From positions 1-55,438 of the forward strand of contig NSJM01000009.1 in NCBI GenBank assembly GCA_002634395.1: a DNA stretch of 55,438 nt, written 5' to 3'. This DNA comes from Candidatus Methylomirabilis sp. GTDB taxonomy: Bacteria > Methylomirabilota > Methylomirabilia > Methylomirabilales > Methylomirabilaceae. The position numbers were made by a program, and so were the translations under genes. The notes beneath the pieces are model-generated. The model saw only the letters and a program-made list of their open reading frames with translations. It ran no database searches and was not told the DNA's origin. Positions 7,850 through 16,568 of this stretch are shown piece after piece (within the stretch, counting starts at the first letter, position 1; every line of letters begins with the position of its first letter).

Positions 7850-9376
7850 TTACAGCTTAGAGGCATGGGTCTGGGCCGGCGGCTGCTTTTCTTCAAGATA
7901 CTCATCTTCAGTATTCACTTCCCAAAGATCGTGCTCCTCACCAAAATATTTTCTAGCTGCCACTACGCCCGTCAATATCGAGTGATCCTGATTATTATAT
8001 TTGTACATCCCGCCACGCCCAACAAGATTGAGGTTTTCAAATAAATCGACGTATCCCCTGATCTTGTCAAGCAAAGGTCTGTGTCCCACAGAATAAATGG
8101 GGTAGCTATCTTTCTCTCGTATGACGAAGCCTTCTACCACCTCTTCTTCTTTCACCAACCCAATCTTTCCCAATTCGTAGATAGCTAAGCGCACAAGATC
8201 CTTGTCGTGCATATTCCACAGTTCCTCGTGGGCGAACACAAAATATTCGACAGAAATAGCAGTAGTATCTTTGTCCGCAAGCATACTTTCCGAAAAATTG
8301 CCATAATCTGCCACACGGGCTATCTTTACCTCAGGAGAATGCACATAAATCCAATTATCCAAAAATATGGCGCGTTTTCGCAAAACGAGATTCACCGTAA
8401 TGTGGTCCCGGTAATAGAGTGAATGTGCAGCTTCCAGCACTTCCGTTGGACCTGGGGGCGTCAACTTCATCACGAAATCGGTAAGCGGAATCGAAGAAAA
8501 CAGGTGCCCCACATCCTCAACTCTACGTCCCTGTATGCCCTCTCCTTCGACTTTTGTAATACGATGGCCGGCATGATGGATGGCAGTTACCATCGTTTGT
8601 GTTTCGATTGAGGTGCCAAACCTCACAAGGGCCGCCGCCATTTTCTCGTACACCAAGCCAGCTCCTGTCCTAGGATAATAAAAAGAGTCGATAAGGCTCT
8701 TGATTTGGCGCTTGCCTCTCGGTTGTCCAAAGATAGTGCTGAGGATTGCCGTCCTCAGACTTAAGCCTCGTATGCGCTGTGCCGCCCATTCGGTCCCGAT
8801 TGAAGTACAAGGCAACCCCCATACCTTCTCTGTATATGTCTTGAAGAAAATTCGGTATAACACCTCCCCAAAGTTCTTTACAACCCATTCTTCAAAGTTC
8901 TGGGGCGGTTGGCCGGCCAGATGCCATTTGGCCCAGCAATAGCTTAGCACTGCACAGATGCTTGTCCATGGGCCGAGCCCGCGAAGTGCGTTAAGCGGCT
9001 TCAGCGGGTAATCGAAAAATCGATTCTTGTAAAAGATTCGTGTCAACCTTCTTACTTGAACAGCGTCTTCTCCAAGGATTTTGTGCCACATCGCATTGAT
9101 GTCATCGTTCTTGGTATAGAATCGATGCGGCCCGATGTCAAAGCGATACCCTTTGTATTCGATCGTTCTAGCGAGTCCACCGACGACATCGTTCTTGTCC
9201 CACACTCTGCAAGTACGCCCGTGTTTCATAAATTCATAGGCACATGAGAGACCGGCCGGACCGGCACCAAGGATTACAAGTGTCCCTGGGTTGTTTGTGT
9301 CAAGTTCTACATTCCCCACATTGGCCAACTGCTCTCCTCCCCCATGAAGACTGATTTGCACCTGCTCACGGGCCAC
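7850..9376 (-). CDS. FAD-dependent oxidoreductase, UDP-galactopyranose-mutase/amine-oxidase-like
   Basis: A 508-residue flavoprotein. Residues 31-50 hold the FAD-binding Rossmann motif (ILGAGPAGLSCAYEF) followed by an acidic beta-2 end (VWDKND) and the GGLA motif. FDIGPHRFYTKND near residue 78 resembles the His/Phe-containing segment of UDP-galactopyranose mutases and related protoporphyrinogen-oxidase-like proteins. The C-terminal part has the final FAD-contact region NLVGRGGMYKYNNQDHS. It probably isomerises or oxidises a nucleotide sugar or lipid-linked sugar in the cytoplasm. The start is a GTG with only a weak ribosome site. It lies upstream of the truncated epimerase on the same strand, fitting a shared sugar pathway. 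The exact substrate cannot be read from sequence. Confidence 0.75.
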   Translation of the reverse strand: MAREQVQISLHGGGEQLANVGNVELDTNNPGTLVILGAGPAGLSCAYEFMKHGRTCRVWDKNDVVGGLARTIEYKGYRFDIGPHRFYTKNDDINAMWHKILGEDAVQVRRLTRIFYKNRFFDYPLKPLNALRGLGPWTSICAVLSYCWAKWHLAGQPPQNFEEWVVKNFGEVLYRIFFKTYTEKVWGLPCTSIGTEWAAQRIRGLSLRTAILSTIFGQPRGKRQIKSLIDSFYYPRTGAGLVYEKMAAALVRFGTSIETQTMVTAIHHAGHRITKVEGEGIQGRRVEDVGHLFSSIPLTDFVMKLTPPGPTEVLEAAHSLYYRDHITVNLVLRKRAIFLDNWIYVHSPEVKIARVADYGNFSESMLADKDTTAISVEYFVFAHEELWNMHDKDLVRLAIYELGKIGLVKEEEVVEGFVIREKDSYPIYSVGHRPLLDKIRGYVDLFENLNLVGRGGMYKYNNQDHSILTGVVAARKYFGEEHDLWEVNTEDEYLEEKQPPAQTHASKL

Positions 9377-9577
9377 ACTTTTCTTCTGCGGTTGTCTCCT
9401 TGACAGGAAAGCTTACAACCTCATTCTTAGTCTAGAACCACTCGGCCCAGGTAGGTTCGGTAGCGGACAGGCCGTCAACGTTTACACCGCGTTGTGACCG
9501 TTAGGACGTAGTCCTTCATACCGGGTGAAGTCGGCACAACATATTCGTCGTCGCCCCCGTGAGAAGCGGACGGCGCT

Positions 9578-11515
9578 TCAGAGAGTTGAATCGCGCCTGG
9601 AAAAATAGAGGACGACTGAACCGCCGTCGAACGCCTTCGTGTATGTAGTGTGGGAATCATCATAGACAAGTTCTTCGCCTGGTCGAGGAGCGGTCACAAT
9701 CACCGCGCATGGTGTGAAATGACTGGGTATCCGTCCAGAGACGTTATCTACGGCAATGTGCTTCAACAGAATGCGGCCCTCGGACGCTCCCGTCATAACC
9801 CAGAGCGGGTATTCCCAGTCGTCATCACCGATCATCAGCCCGACGTGAGTACACTGACTTTCCTTCACGAGGGCCGCGACCCTGTCGTAGGAGAGTGCCA
9901 ACTCCGGCCTATTCCTAAAGTATTGACTGTCCCTCTTGCTGGACAATACGCTATTTGCTCCTATCAGAGGTCGCGTAGAATTATAAGCCAGATAAGGCAA
10001 GGATACCACGGTGAGGGCTATCATCAGCAGGGATATGAGACGATCATGGAACGTCTTGGTCACAACCACGGCTGCGAAGGCAGCACTCAGAACAAAAAAC
10101 GGCAGGTGAAGTCGGCTGTGCCAAGGTGTCCACTTGAGCAAGAGGGAGAAGAGAACAAAGCTAATCATCAAACAGACGCCAAGAACGGCGGCCTTGCGCC
10201 CTCCGTAGCGGAGTACGAGAAGGAGTGACAGACCGAACAGAGTGAAATGAAGGGGGTTGCCAGCTACGTCTTCGTGCGCCGAAAACTTGATTCTGAAGTT
10301 CTCGCCGGTCCATGTCGTGCGAGGATCATTGACATCCAATCCAATGCGGCGATGAATCTGCAAGACCACAGTATAGACAGCGGCATTGATCCCGCGAAAC
10401 GGGGTGCCAAAATGCAGCGCCGAATTTCGAAGAAGATTGGAGACCAGCGTTGCCGCGGTATAGGTGTCATTTGTGTACTTCAACGAGACACCATCGGGCG
10501 ATTCGGCCATTGGCCCCATGGGGCTCCCCACCCCATACAGGCGACTGTTGCGGGTGAAGTGGCCCGCGTTGATCGCCAAGGCAACCGCTACAATAACAAC
10601 TGCGAACTTCTTGGCGGCCGCGCGCCGCCTTCGTAGGAGATCGGCCCCAACCCAGACAACCACCGGCACGGTGAACAGAACGGCCGTGGCTTTCGTGAGC
10701 ATCGCTAAGCCAAGGCCGGCACCGGTCAGCAGTGCTAGACCGAGAGAGGGCCCCTCGGTGATCATGGTCAGGGAGAAGGCGGTAAACGAGACTACCCAGA
10801 GCGCAACGACATAATCGGTCTGCGTGCTGGTGGACTGTAGAATGCCCATAGGTATCGTAACGGCAATCAGGACTGCCAGCGCTTGCGCCTCCTTGGATCC
10901 GCCGACGGTTTTGGCGATATACGACACGCCAAGCACCGACCCGATCATAGCGAACCACTGAACCAGATTCGCAAGCCGGTCACTGCCGGCTAATAGTTGA
11001 AAGTGCAAAATAGCCATCTCAGCCCATGGACCAGAGTGAAGTTGCCGGTGTATATGAGTGGGAAAGAATTGAAGACTGCGATTCTGCTGCCAATGCATAA
11101 CTCTCGGGAGGTGGTATGTCATCGAATCCCAGTTGTTCGGCGCAGCGACGAATGCGGTCAACAAGAGAATGCTGATCGCTGCTGCGGAACAAAGAAGAGG
11201 CAACAGCAAAGAGACCGAGAAACGGATGTTAGCAACTGGAGGAGCCGCCAAATGGGGAGATGCCGGTCTCGTTGCGACAATGGCCCCAAAGATGAGAGCA
11301 CATATGCTCCAGAACGCTGCTATGCCCCAGAAGGTCAGTTGGTGAAACACGCTGAGAAGCTCGCTCGAAAGCCACACAAGCACGCCGCACACCGCATAGG
11401 CGGAGAGAACGATCAGTCTCCAATCCGCTCTCATGTAACAACCCAGCGCCCTAACCGTCAGCCACAAGAGCGCGAGCCACGAGATCAGTACGAGCACCGC
11501 CCAAAGCATCTGCAT
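9578..11515 (-). CDS. GT-C/GT39-like polytopic membrane glycosyltransferase
   Basis: A 645-residue polytopic protein with about a dozen hydrophobic helices. After the third hydrophobic segment there is the loop NNWDSMTYHLPRVMHWQQN, whose Asp sits where GT39/GT83 enzymes carry their catalytic acid. A long hydrophilic C-terminal domain (from about residue 520) is probably periplasmic. The ATG at 11515 is preferred over an earlier in-frame start at 11554 because GGAGGG lies seven bases upstream. It would move a sugar from a polyprenyl-phosphate carrier to an unknown acceptor outside the membrane. It lies on the same strand as the flavoprotein and epimerase, separated by about 200 bases. Confidence 0.72.
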   Translation of the reverse strand: MQMLWAVLVLISWLALLWLTVRALGCYMRADWRLIVLSAYAVCGVLVWLSSELLSVFHQLTFWGIAAFWSICALIFGAIVATRPASPHLAAPPVANIRFSVSLLLPLLCSAAAISILLLTAFVAAPNNWDSMTYHLPRVMHWQQNRSLQFFPTHIHRQLHSGPWAEMAILHFQLLAGSDRLANLVQWFAMIGSVLGVSYIAKTVGGSKEAQALAVLIAVTIPMGILQSTSTQTDYVVALWVVSFTAFSLTMITEGPSLGLALLTGAGLGLAMLTKATAVLFTVPVVVWVGADLLRRRRAAAKKFAVVIVAVALAINAGHFTRNSRLYGVGSPMGPMAESPDGVSLKYTNDTYTAATLVSNLLRNSALHFGTPFRGINAAVYTVVLQIHRRIGLDVNDPRTTWTGENFRIKFSAHEDVAGNPLHFTLFGLSLLLVLRYGGRKAAVLGVCLMISFVLFSLLLKWTPWHSRLHLPFFVLSAAFAAVVVTKTFHDRLISLLMIALTVVSLPYLAYNSTRPLIGANSVLSSKRDSQYFRNRPELALSYDRVAALVKESQCTHVGLMIGDDDWEYPLWVMTGASEGRILLKHIAVDNVSGRIPSHFTPCAVIVTAPRPGEELVYDDSHTTYTKAFDGGSVVLYFSRRDSTL

Positions 11516-11696
11516 GATGCTACCCTCCGATCGTCGGTGTAGGGAATATGACATGACCGCTGACAGGCATAATTATCTGGGTTGAGACGCAAGTGGGAGA
11601 CCGTTCTCGTGCAGGCGATTCCACTCGACAGTCCGACGAAGATCCTCGCGGTGCTTAAAGGTCTCGCCGCCCGAGAGAAAATCGGCGAATCCCCGT

Positions 11697-12109
11697 TCAC
11701 CCCTTTACGGCCGCCCGAGCCATGTCAGCCGACCGTCGGTCACTTCGTGTCCCCTTCCCCGGCGCGGGCAGACCTGCGGCGTCCAGATCGGCGTCCACCA
11801 TGATCCGGACCAGGTCCCGGAACGTGACCGTGGGCTGCCACCCGAGCCGTCGTTTGGCCTCCGAGGGATCGGCTTGCAGCAGCGTAACCTCGATGAGGCG
11901 GGAATAGCGCGGGTCGACCGCTACGTACTGCCGCCAGTCGAGGCTCGCATACTGGAAGGGGCTCTGCTCGTTTTGGGGCGCTGGGGCATCCCCAAACTTC
12001 CACTGCCGGAGGCCTGGTAGAGTCGGCACTGAACCCCACTTTTGCGGATCGCCTCCAGTAGGCGGACTGTGCCCAGCCCAGTGATTCCGGTGATGAGCGC
12101 GGTCTTCAT
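11697..12109 (-). pseudogene. gmd: GDP-mannose 4,6-dehydratase pseudogene with internal deletions and a frameshift
   Basis: The reading starts with [11 protein letters not shown], the typical Gmd N-terminus, after AAGGAG eight bases upstream. It then jumps to [20 protein letters not shown], normally about 90-100 residues further on. A one-base shift near 12003 changes frame, after which [15 protein letters not shown] (the Gmd mid-region) is joined directly to [15 protein letters not shown] and the C-terminal segment [20 protein letters not shown]. Two large internal stretches are therefore missing, including the catalytic YxxxK. Gmd converts GDP-D-mannose to GDP-4-keto-6-deoxymannose, the first step to GDP-fucose, rhamnose or perosamine; no other gmd copy is in the window. 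Confidence 0.85.
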
Positions 12110-12203
12110 GTCGGGTCTCCTTGTTGAGCGTCTGCCGGCCACGCCCACGACAGTTCCATGCAGCGAGCTCCGTTACTGATCTTCGGTACAAGACAATTGC
12201 TGA

Positions 12204-12232
12204 ATCATGCATGAGAAAGTATGATATGTCAA
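12204..12232 (-). promoter_or_regulatory. Candidate sigma70-type promoter for the gmd pseudogene
   Basis: On the minus strand TTGACA (perfect -35) is followed after 17 bases by CATGAT (4 of 6 matches to TATAAT). It lies about 95 bases upstream of the gmd start codon and in the right orientation. Identified by eye only. Confidence 0.4.
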
Positions 12233-12240
12233 TATATCGC

Positions 12241-13884
12241 CTGATACCCAAGAACAGAGATAGACGTTGCTGAGGCCCTGGTGTGAGCCGATCACGACGA
12301 GAGTGACGACGCGGTGACCGGTCTCACGGACGAGAGGCGTGGCGTTTCGTAGGGGCATCCCCCTGCCAGCCGCCTCTCGAGGGGCCGAGTATGGACTCCG
12401 AGACATACCCCTCCTCATGTGCTGACGCTTCTGCCTTCTCCTCGTACCGCGACAGGCGCTCAGGTGCCCGCCCGCAGGGCCCAGCACTGCCGCCGGATCC
12501 CGCGGAAGCGCGCGAGCATCTCCGCCTCCACCGCCAGCGTCAAGATCACCTGCCCCGCATGGCGGACGATGTGCCCGGCCACCTGGATCAGTCGCCACCG
12601 GACCGTCGCGATGGTGTGGGCGGCCCACGCGGCCGGACAGGCGAGCTGCTTGAAGCCGATGAACAGGTTGTAGGCGAGCACACCCAGCCGGAAGAAGACC
12701 GCGTTCGCCCCGATGGCCCCGCAGGGCCGCCGCTCCAGCCCGAAGCCGGCCTTGAGTTCTTTGTGGAAGTTCTCCGCTTGCCCCCGCTGGTTGTGCCAGC
12801 ACAGGACCGCGTGCGCACGCTTCCGCTCGATCGGCCAGTTGCTCGCCACCGCATGGTAGACGTACGTCTCGCCGTCAAACAGGTCGGGTTGGCGTCGGCG
12901 CGTGCGCTTGACGATTAGCCGAAAAGCATGCGTGCCCTTGTTCATCGTGTGAACGGTCTCGGCGACTTCGTAGCCACAGCCGGGGAGGGGTGCCTGCCAC
13001 ACCGCCTCAGGGAGCTCTCGGATGAGGGTGTTGACCGCCGCGTCCTGGTCGGCCGTGATCGCAAAGTGAACCCCGCCGGCCTCCAGGGTATTGAGGAGGT
13101 CCGCTTGGTAGGAGGTGCTGTCGGCGCGATAGGCCGCGATCCGCTTGCCCTGGGGCAGCCGGGCTTGGCAGGCGCGGTAGAAGGCGAGGTGCCTCGAGCC
13201 GGGGGAGACGTTGCCGGGCCGGAACTCATCGATGAGACAGATCGGGGTCTCGAAGAGAAAGTCCAGCAGCAGCAGGTACCCTTTGACGCCTTGGTAGCTC
13301 CACTGGGCCTCGCGCTTGTCGGCCTCGATCAGGGTGGCATCGACATCCAAGGTGTAGTCGGTCACCGTATCCCGGCGCAACAGGCGGGTGGTGAGGGTAT
13401 CGCGCACCCGGCTGAGTCCGTCGAGGCCCGCCTGCCCCGTCTGCGGGTCGCCCATCAGGCGGAGCCAGTCGCCCAGAGTGTCGGGGTCGGGGAGGGCGTC
13501 GTGGCCGAGCCGCGCGAGGAGGGCCGCCTCCCGCTCCAGCGCACGGAGGTCCTCCAAGGTCTGTCCGCCCGCTTGGAGCAGCAGGACCGCGGTGTCCACG
13601 AAGACCGAGGGAGCATAGCCCCGATGGCTGCCGGGGCCAGGCAGGTGCTGGTCGGCCAGGGTGCGCAGCCCGAGCCCATGATTGTACTCGGCCAACAGGG
13701 CTAAGCCGCCATGCGCGGTCAGCGTGTCGTCCGTCCGTTCGAGCTTGAAGGGCCACACCGTTTGTCGTATCATGGCCTCACCTTGTGGGTTAAAGGGTTG
13801 GTGGTTGCACACCCCCTTTATATCCGCTCTCAGAGCGGCCCACAAGGTTTTTGCTTTAATCTTATCGCTGTTTTAGGGCTGATA
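12241..13884 (-). mobile_element. IS1380-family insertion sequence with 6-bp target duplications
   Basis: The element proper is 12247-13878 (1632 bp). The left end reads CCCAAGAACAGAGATA and the right end, read inward, CCCTAAAACAGCGATA, a 13 of 16 inverted match. Both sides are flanked by the direct repeat CTGATA (12241-12246 and 13879-13884), the expected mark of transposition. One intact transposase gene fills the inside. Joining the flanks restores a sequence between the gmd promoter region and a decayed nucleotidyltransferase end. Confidence 0.85.
12460..13773 (-). CDS. IS1380-family DDE transposase
   Basis: A 437-residue transposase. The DDE acids appear in LDVDATLIEADK (about residue 147), YRADSTSYQ (about residue 220) and RGQAENFHKELKAGFG (Glu, about residue 362), the arrangement of the IS1380 group. 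The ATG at 13773 is chosen over an in-frame start at 13845 because AAGGTGAG lies about four bases upstream and family members begin near this point. The frame is complete, so transposition competence is plausible. Confidence 0.92.
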   Translation of the reverse strand: MIRQTVWPFKLERTDDTLTAHGGLALLAEYNHGLGLRTLADQHLPGPGSHRGYAPSVFVDTAVLLLQAGGQTLEDLRALEREAALLARLGHDALPDPDTLGDWLRLMGDPQTGQAGLDGLSRVRDTLTTRLLRRDTVTDYTLDVDATLIEADKREAQWSYQGVKGYLLLLDFLFETPICLIDEFRPGNVSPGSRHLAFYRACQARLPQGKRIAAYRADSTSYQADLLNTLEAGGVHFAITADQDAAVNTLIRELPEAVWQAPLPGCGYEVAETVHTMNKGTHAFRLIVKRTRRRQPDLFDGETYVYHAVASNWPIERKRAHAVLCWHNQRGQAENFHKELKAGFGLERRPCGAIGANAVFFRLGVLAYNLFIGFKQLACPAAWAAHTIATVRWRLIQVAGHIVRHAGQVILTLAVEAEMLARFRGIRRQCWALRAGT

Positions 13885-13915
13885 CCTTCGTCGTGAGGGT
13901 CCGACCGGAGGTTCC

Positions 13916-14017
13916 GGTACGCGGCAGAAGGACCCGGCTGACATTGCGCGGTTCTTGGATGGCCACCCCGGCCTTCGGACATAACCGCTTGAAGAAATCC
14001 TGATGAAACGCTTGTGA
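13916..14017 (+). pseudogene. Remnant of a nucleotidyltransferase C-terminus
   Basis: The plus frame reads TRQKDPADIARFLDGHPGLRT, stop, PLEEILMKRL, stop. This fits the C-terminal signature RxKDLADIxRLLExxPxLRxxLPxEIxxRL of AbiEii-like and related nucleotidyltransferases, with one in-frame TAA. Upstream sequence is cut by the IS1380 insertion at 13884 and shows no further homology on the other side. The similar piece at 55083-55230 suggests such genes were once repeated in this genome. Confidence 0.45.
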
Positions 14018-14180
14018 GATCAGCCGCTGGATGCCCGATTGACGTTGCTGGAACAGGGTGAATCGTGTAGCATGTTCCGCTTAGATATGATGACAGACAC
14101 GAAGACGCTGCGCGCCATGGGATACGTAGCGGTCGCCACCAAGTAAGAGGGTGGAGCCCCGGGGGAGAAAAGCGGCTCAG

Positions 14181-15182
14181 ATGGCCTACCGCGTCGTGCC
14201 CTATAGCGCCATCAATCGGGAGGCCTACGCCTCTCTGCTGGAGGGCTGCCCGGGCGCCACCCCATTTCATTCGCTTGAGTGGATGAGAATTTATGAGTTG
14301 TTTTCACGCAAGGCGTGCCAATTCTTGGTATGCGCTCAAGAGGGCAATCGGCTCCTGGCCGCAATGCCGGTTACGGTGTTTCAGCAGTTCGGTATCCAGG
14401 CAGTGTTCTCTAGCGGCTTTGGAGGCCACGGGGGACCGATTGCTCGGCCAGGCTGTGATACCCAAGTGCTCGCAGAGCTTCTAAAAAAATTTGCAACCCA
14501 CTTTCGCGGTCCGCGGATAGTACTTTCGAGTGTCCAGGATTTCCTGGGATTTGGTGCCCCCCTTCAGGACTGGGGATTCAAGGCAACTCGCATTTCGACC
14601 CATGTAATGCCCTTGCCGAACAGCTACGAGGAGCTGGAGAAGAGGGCGAAATCAACCGTGAGGTGGCACGTTCACAGGGCTGCGAAGGCAGGCATCTGCG
14701 TCTCCGAAAGCCGTGACACCGACGACTTTGAACGGTGGGCGCACCTGTGTTCAGCCAATTATATCGCCCATGGCCGGCGACCGTATCCCGCTGCCTTGTA
14801 TCCCGCCGTGGCGGAGCGGATCCGGGAGACAGATACATTCCGCTTCTATGCCGCCAAGCTGGATGGCCGCGTTGTAGGCGGCTCGGTTTTGGTCTGCGCC
14901 TTGGGGCAGGTTTATTCCTGGATGACCGCCACTGATCCGGAGTTTCGCGCCTATAGCGTCAATGATGCGGTTCTTCAAACGATCTTCCAAGACGTCATCG
15001 AGGAAGGGTTAACCGGCTTCGATTTTGGACTGTCACCGACCGGGGCAAAAGGTTTGACGAGTTTTAAGGAAAAGTGGGGTGGCGTACAAAAAGATTACTG
15101 GCAGTACAGTTACTCGAGCAGCATTGGAGGGATCGGGGCCAATTTTGTGAGGTACGGAAAGCTGTCATGGCGCCCGAGTTAA
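14181..15182 (+). CDS. FemAB/BioF2-like GNAT-fold transferase
   Basis: A 333-residue protein (343 from an alternative GTG at 14151). It has the two-lobed GNAT layout of the FemAB/BioF2-like family: FHSLEWMRIYELF early in the first lobe, STVRWHVHRAAKAGI at about residues 160-174, where Fem-like proteins bind their acyl donor, and the late motif FDFGLSPTGAKGLTSFKEKWGG, in which KxFKxKWG is highly characteristic. Such enzymes transfer aminoacyl or acyl groups to amino sugars or peptidoglycan precursors. In this context acylation of an amino sugar in the polysaccharide is plausible. It is followed after 25 bases by the DegT-like gene, suggesting an operon. Confidence 0.78.
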   Translation: MAYRVVPYSAINREAYASLLEGCPGATPFHSLEWMRIYELFSRKACQFLVCAQEGNRLLAAMPVTVFQQFGIQAVFSSGFGGHGGPIARPGCDTQVLAELLKKFATHFRGPRIVLSSVQDFLGFGAPLQDWGFKATRISTHVMPLPNSYEELEKRAKSTVRWHVHRAAKAGICVSESRDTDDFERWAHLCSANYIAHGRRPYPAALYPAVAERIRETDTFRFYAAKLDGRVVGGSVLVCALGQVYSWMTATDPEFRAYSVNDAVLQTIFQDVIEEGLTGFDFGLSPTGAKGLTSFKEKWGGVQKDYWQYSYSSSIGGIGANFVRYGKLSWRPS

Positions 15183-15207
15183 TGCTCCTGGTAAGAAAGG
15201 GCGCATC

Positions 15208-16434
15208 ATGATCCCTCGTCATGGCCTGCCGTTTGGTACCAGGGGGATAGTCTCTGCAATAGCTTCACCGTTGCCCGCCGCTCGACCGTCCGACGTTGAG
15301 AAGGCTTACGCGGATATTCTCGGGGTACATGCGGTCATGTTGCTTCCAAGTGTGCGGGTGGGAATCTACATGACGATTCAGGCAATGTGTGAACCCGCCA
15401 TGACCGTGGTAGGGCCGGCGTACACATGCCACCTGGTACACGAAGCCATGGCCCTGAACGGTGTACGCACGTGCCTGATTGACGCGGCTCCAAAGGCGTT
15501 CCTGATGCCATCCGGTATTACGAGTGCCATCACACCCGCCACCGCGCTGGTACTCAGCGAGATCTACGGCATTCCATACGACCGTGATATCCTGGATGCC
15601 GTATGCAAGCAAGGGCTTCGCGTCCGGATCTTAGACATGGCCATGAGCATTCCATCTCCAGAGAGAATGCAGCGCTTGCAGGCCGTGGACGTCGCTTTGT
15701 TCAGCTTTGGGTGGGGTAAGCCCATGTATGCGGGGTGGGGCGGGATCGCATGTATTGAGGATGTCGAGCTTGCCGGGAAGATTCGGGAGGTGCGCGACCG
15801 ATGGGCAGTCGAACAATCATTCGGCGCGTCATTTTCTCAGTGGTGCTTGACTCTCCTCATGGTCACGCTGAACCAGCGTTCCGTGTACGGACTGCTGCAT
15901 GAACGGCATCTTTATCGCTGGTATAAGCACATGACCTCCTCGCGAAATGAGGAGGAACATCCGCCGACTCCGCAGGACGACGTATCCCGATCCGCGCCAT
16001 GCCTGGCGCCGGACGTGTTGTCTCATCGCTGGACACGTCCGATGTCCCATCTGAACCGGAAACTCGCAGTGTATAACTTGCGTAATGCCATGCAGCACGC
16101 CGACCTTCGACGACGCCAGGCAGAGATCTACGCTCGGCGCCTGGTGGAGTCCGGTATCGCGTGCGGCGCCGGGATTAACGCCCTGCCGCAAAGTCATTTC
16201 CCCATTCGGGTGTCGCCTGCGATACGTGACGCGCTGTGCGATTACCTCAGAGGCCGAGGCATTGATACCGGTACGCTTTTCCCGTTCTCTACCAGATTAA
16301 ACCGTAGCTGTTATCCTCATGCATCCGAAGCAGGAGCCGAGGTAGTCACCCTTCCACTCGGCCCGACCATAACACTGAATGAAGTGGAGATGATTGCGAC
16401 ATATGTCAAAAGTGGCTTGCGAGCGCTACTCTAG
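15208..16434 (+). CDS. DegT/DnrJ/EryC1-like PLP-dependent protein
   Basis: A 408-residue fold-type I protein. AYADILGVHAVMLLPSVRVG matches the substrate-phosphate region of the family, ILDMAMSIP stands in for the EDAAQA motif, and FSFGWGKPMYAGWGG carries the candidate PLP lysine (usual pattern FSFxxxKxxxxGEGG). The C-terminal RGIDTGTLFPFSTRLN fits the small domain. The motifs deviate more than usual, so it may act on an unusual substrate or have a non-standard reaction. AAGG lies upstream of the ATG. Neighbours (FemAB-like, flippase-like) suggest sugar amination followed by acylation and lipid-linked handling. Confidence 0.72.
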   Translation: MIPRHGLPFGTRGIVSAIASPLPAARPSDVEKAYADILGVHAVMLLPSVRVGIYMTIQAMCEPAMTVVGPAYTCHLVHEAMALNGVRTCLIDAAPKAFLMPSGITSAITPATALVLSEIYGIPYDRDILDAVCKQGLRVRILDMAMSIPSPERMQRLQAVDVALFSFGWGKPMYAGWGGIACIEDVELAGKIREVRDRWAVEQSFGASFSQWCLTLLMVTLNQRSVYGLLHERHLYRWYKHMTSSRNEEEHPPTPQDDVSRSAPCLAPDVLSHRWTRPMSHLNRKLAVYNLRNAMQHADLRRRQAEIYARRLVESGIACGAGINALPQSHFPIRVSPAIRDALCDYLRGRGIDTGTLFPFSTRLNRSCYPHASEAGAEVVTLPLGPTITLNEVEMIATYVKSGLRALL

Positions 16435-16568
16435 TACTACTGGGTACCGTTTTGGAGCAGGCGCGAGTTCAACCCGCATCCTGGATCCCGTACCAGGATT
16501 GCCTGTTCGTACTTTCCGGGGGTCACCGTCGGACGAGGATAACCGGTCGTGACAGGGACGAGTGTGGC

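Noticed and set aside
11580-11696. Possible epimerase C-terminus (GGETFKHREDLRRTVEWNRL) on the minus strand
   Set aside because: The ending LRRTVEWxRxH resembles sugar epimerase tails, but it is too short and isolated to call.
12391-13704. Plus-strand frames opposite the IS1380 transposase
   Set aside because: Antisense to the intact transposase and rich in Arg, Gly and Pro without domain pattern.
13830-14270. 146-codon minus-strand frame across the IS1380 right end
   Set aside because: It crosses the IS border, the nucleotidyltransferase remnant and the next gene's start; composition is not protein-like.
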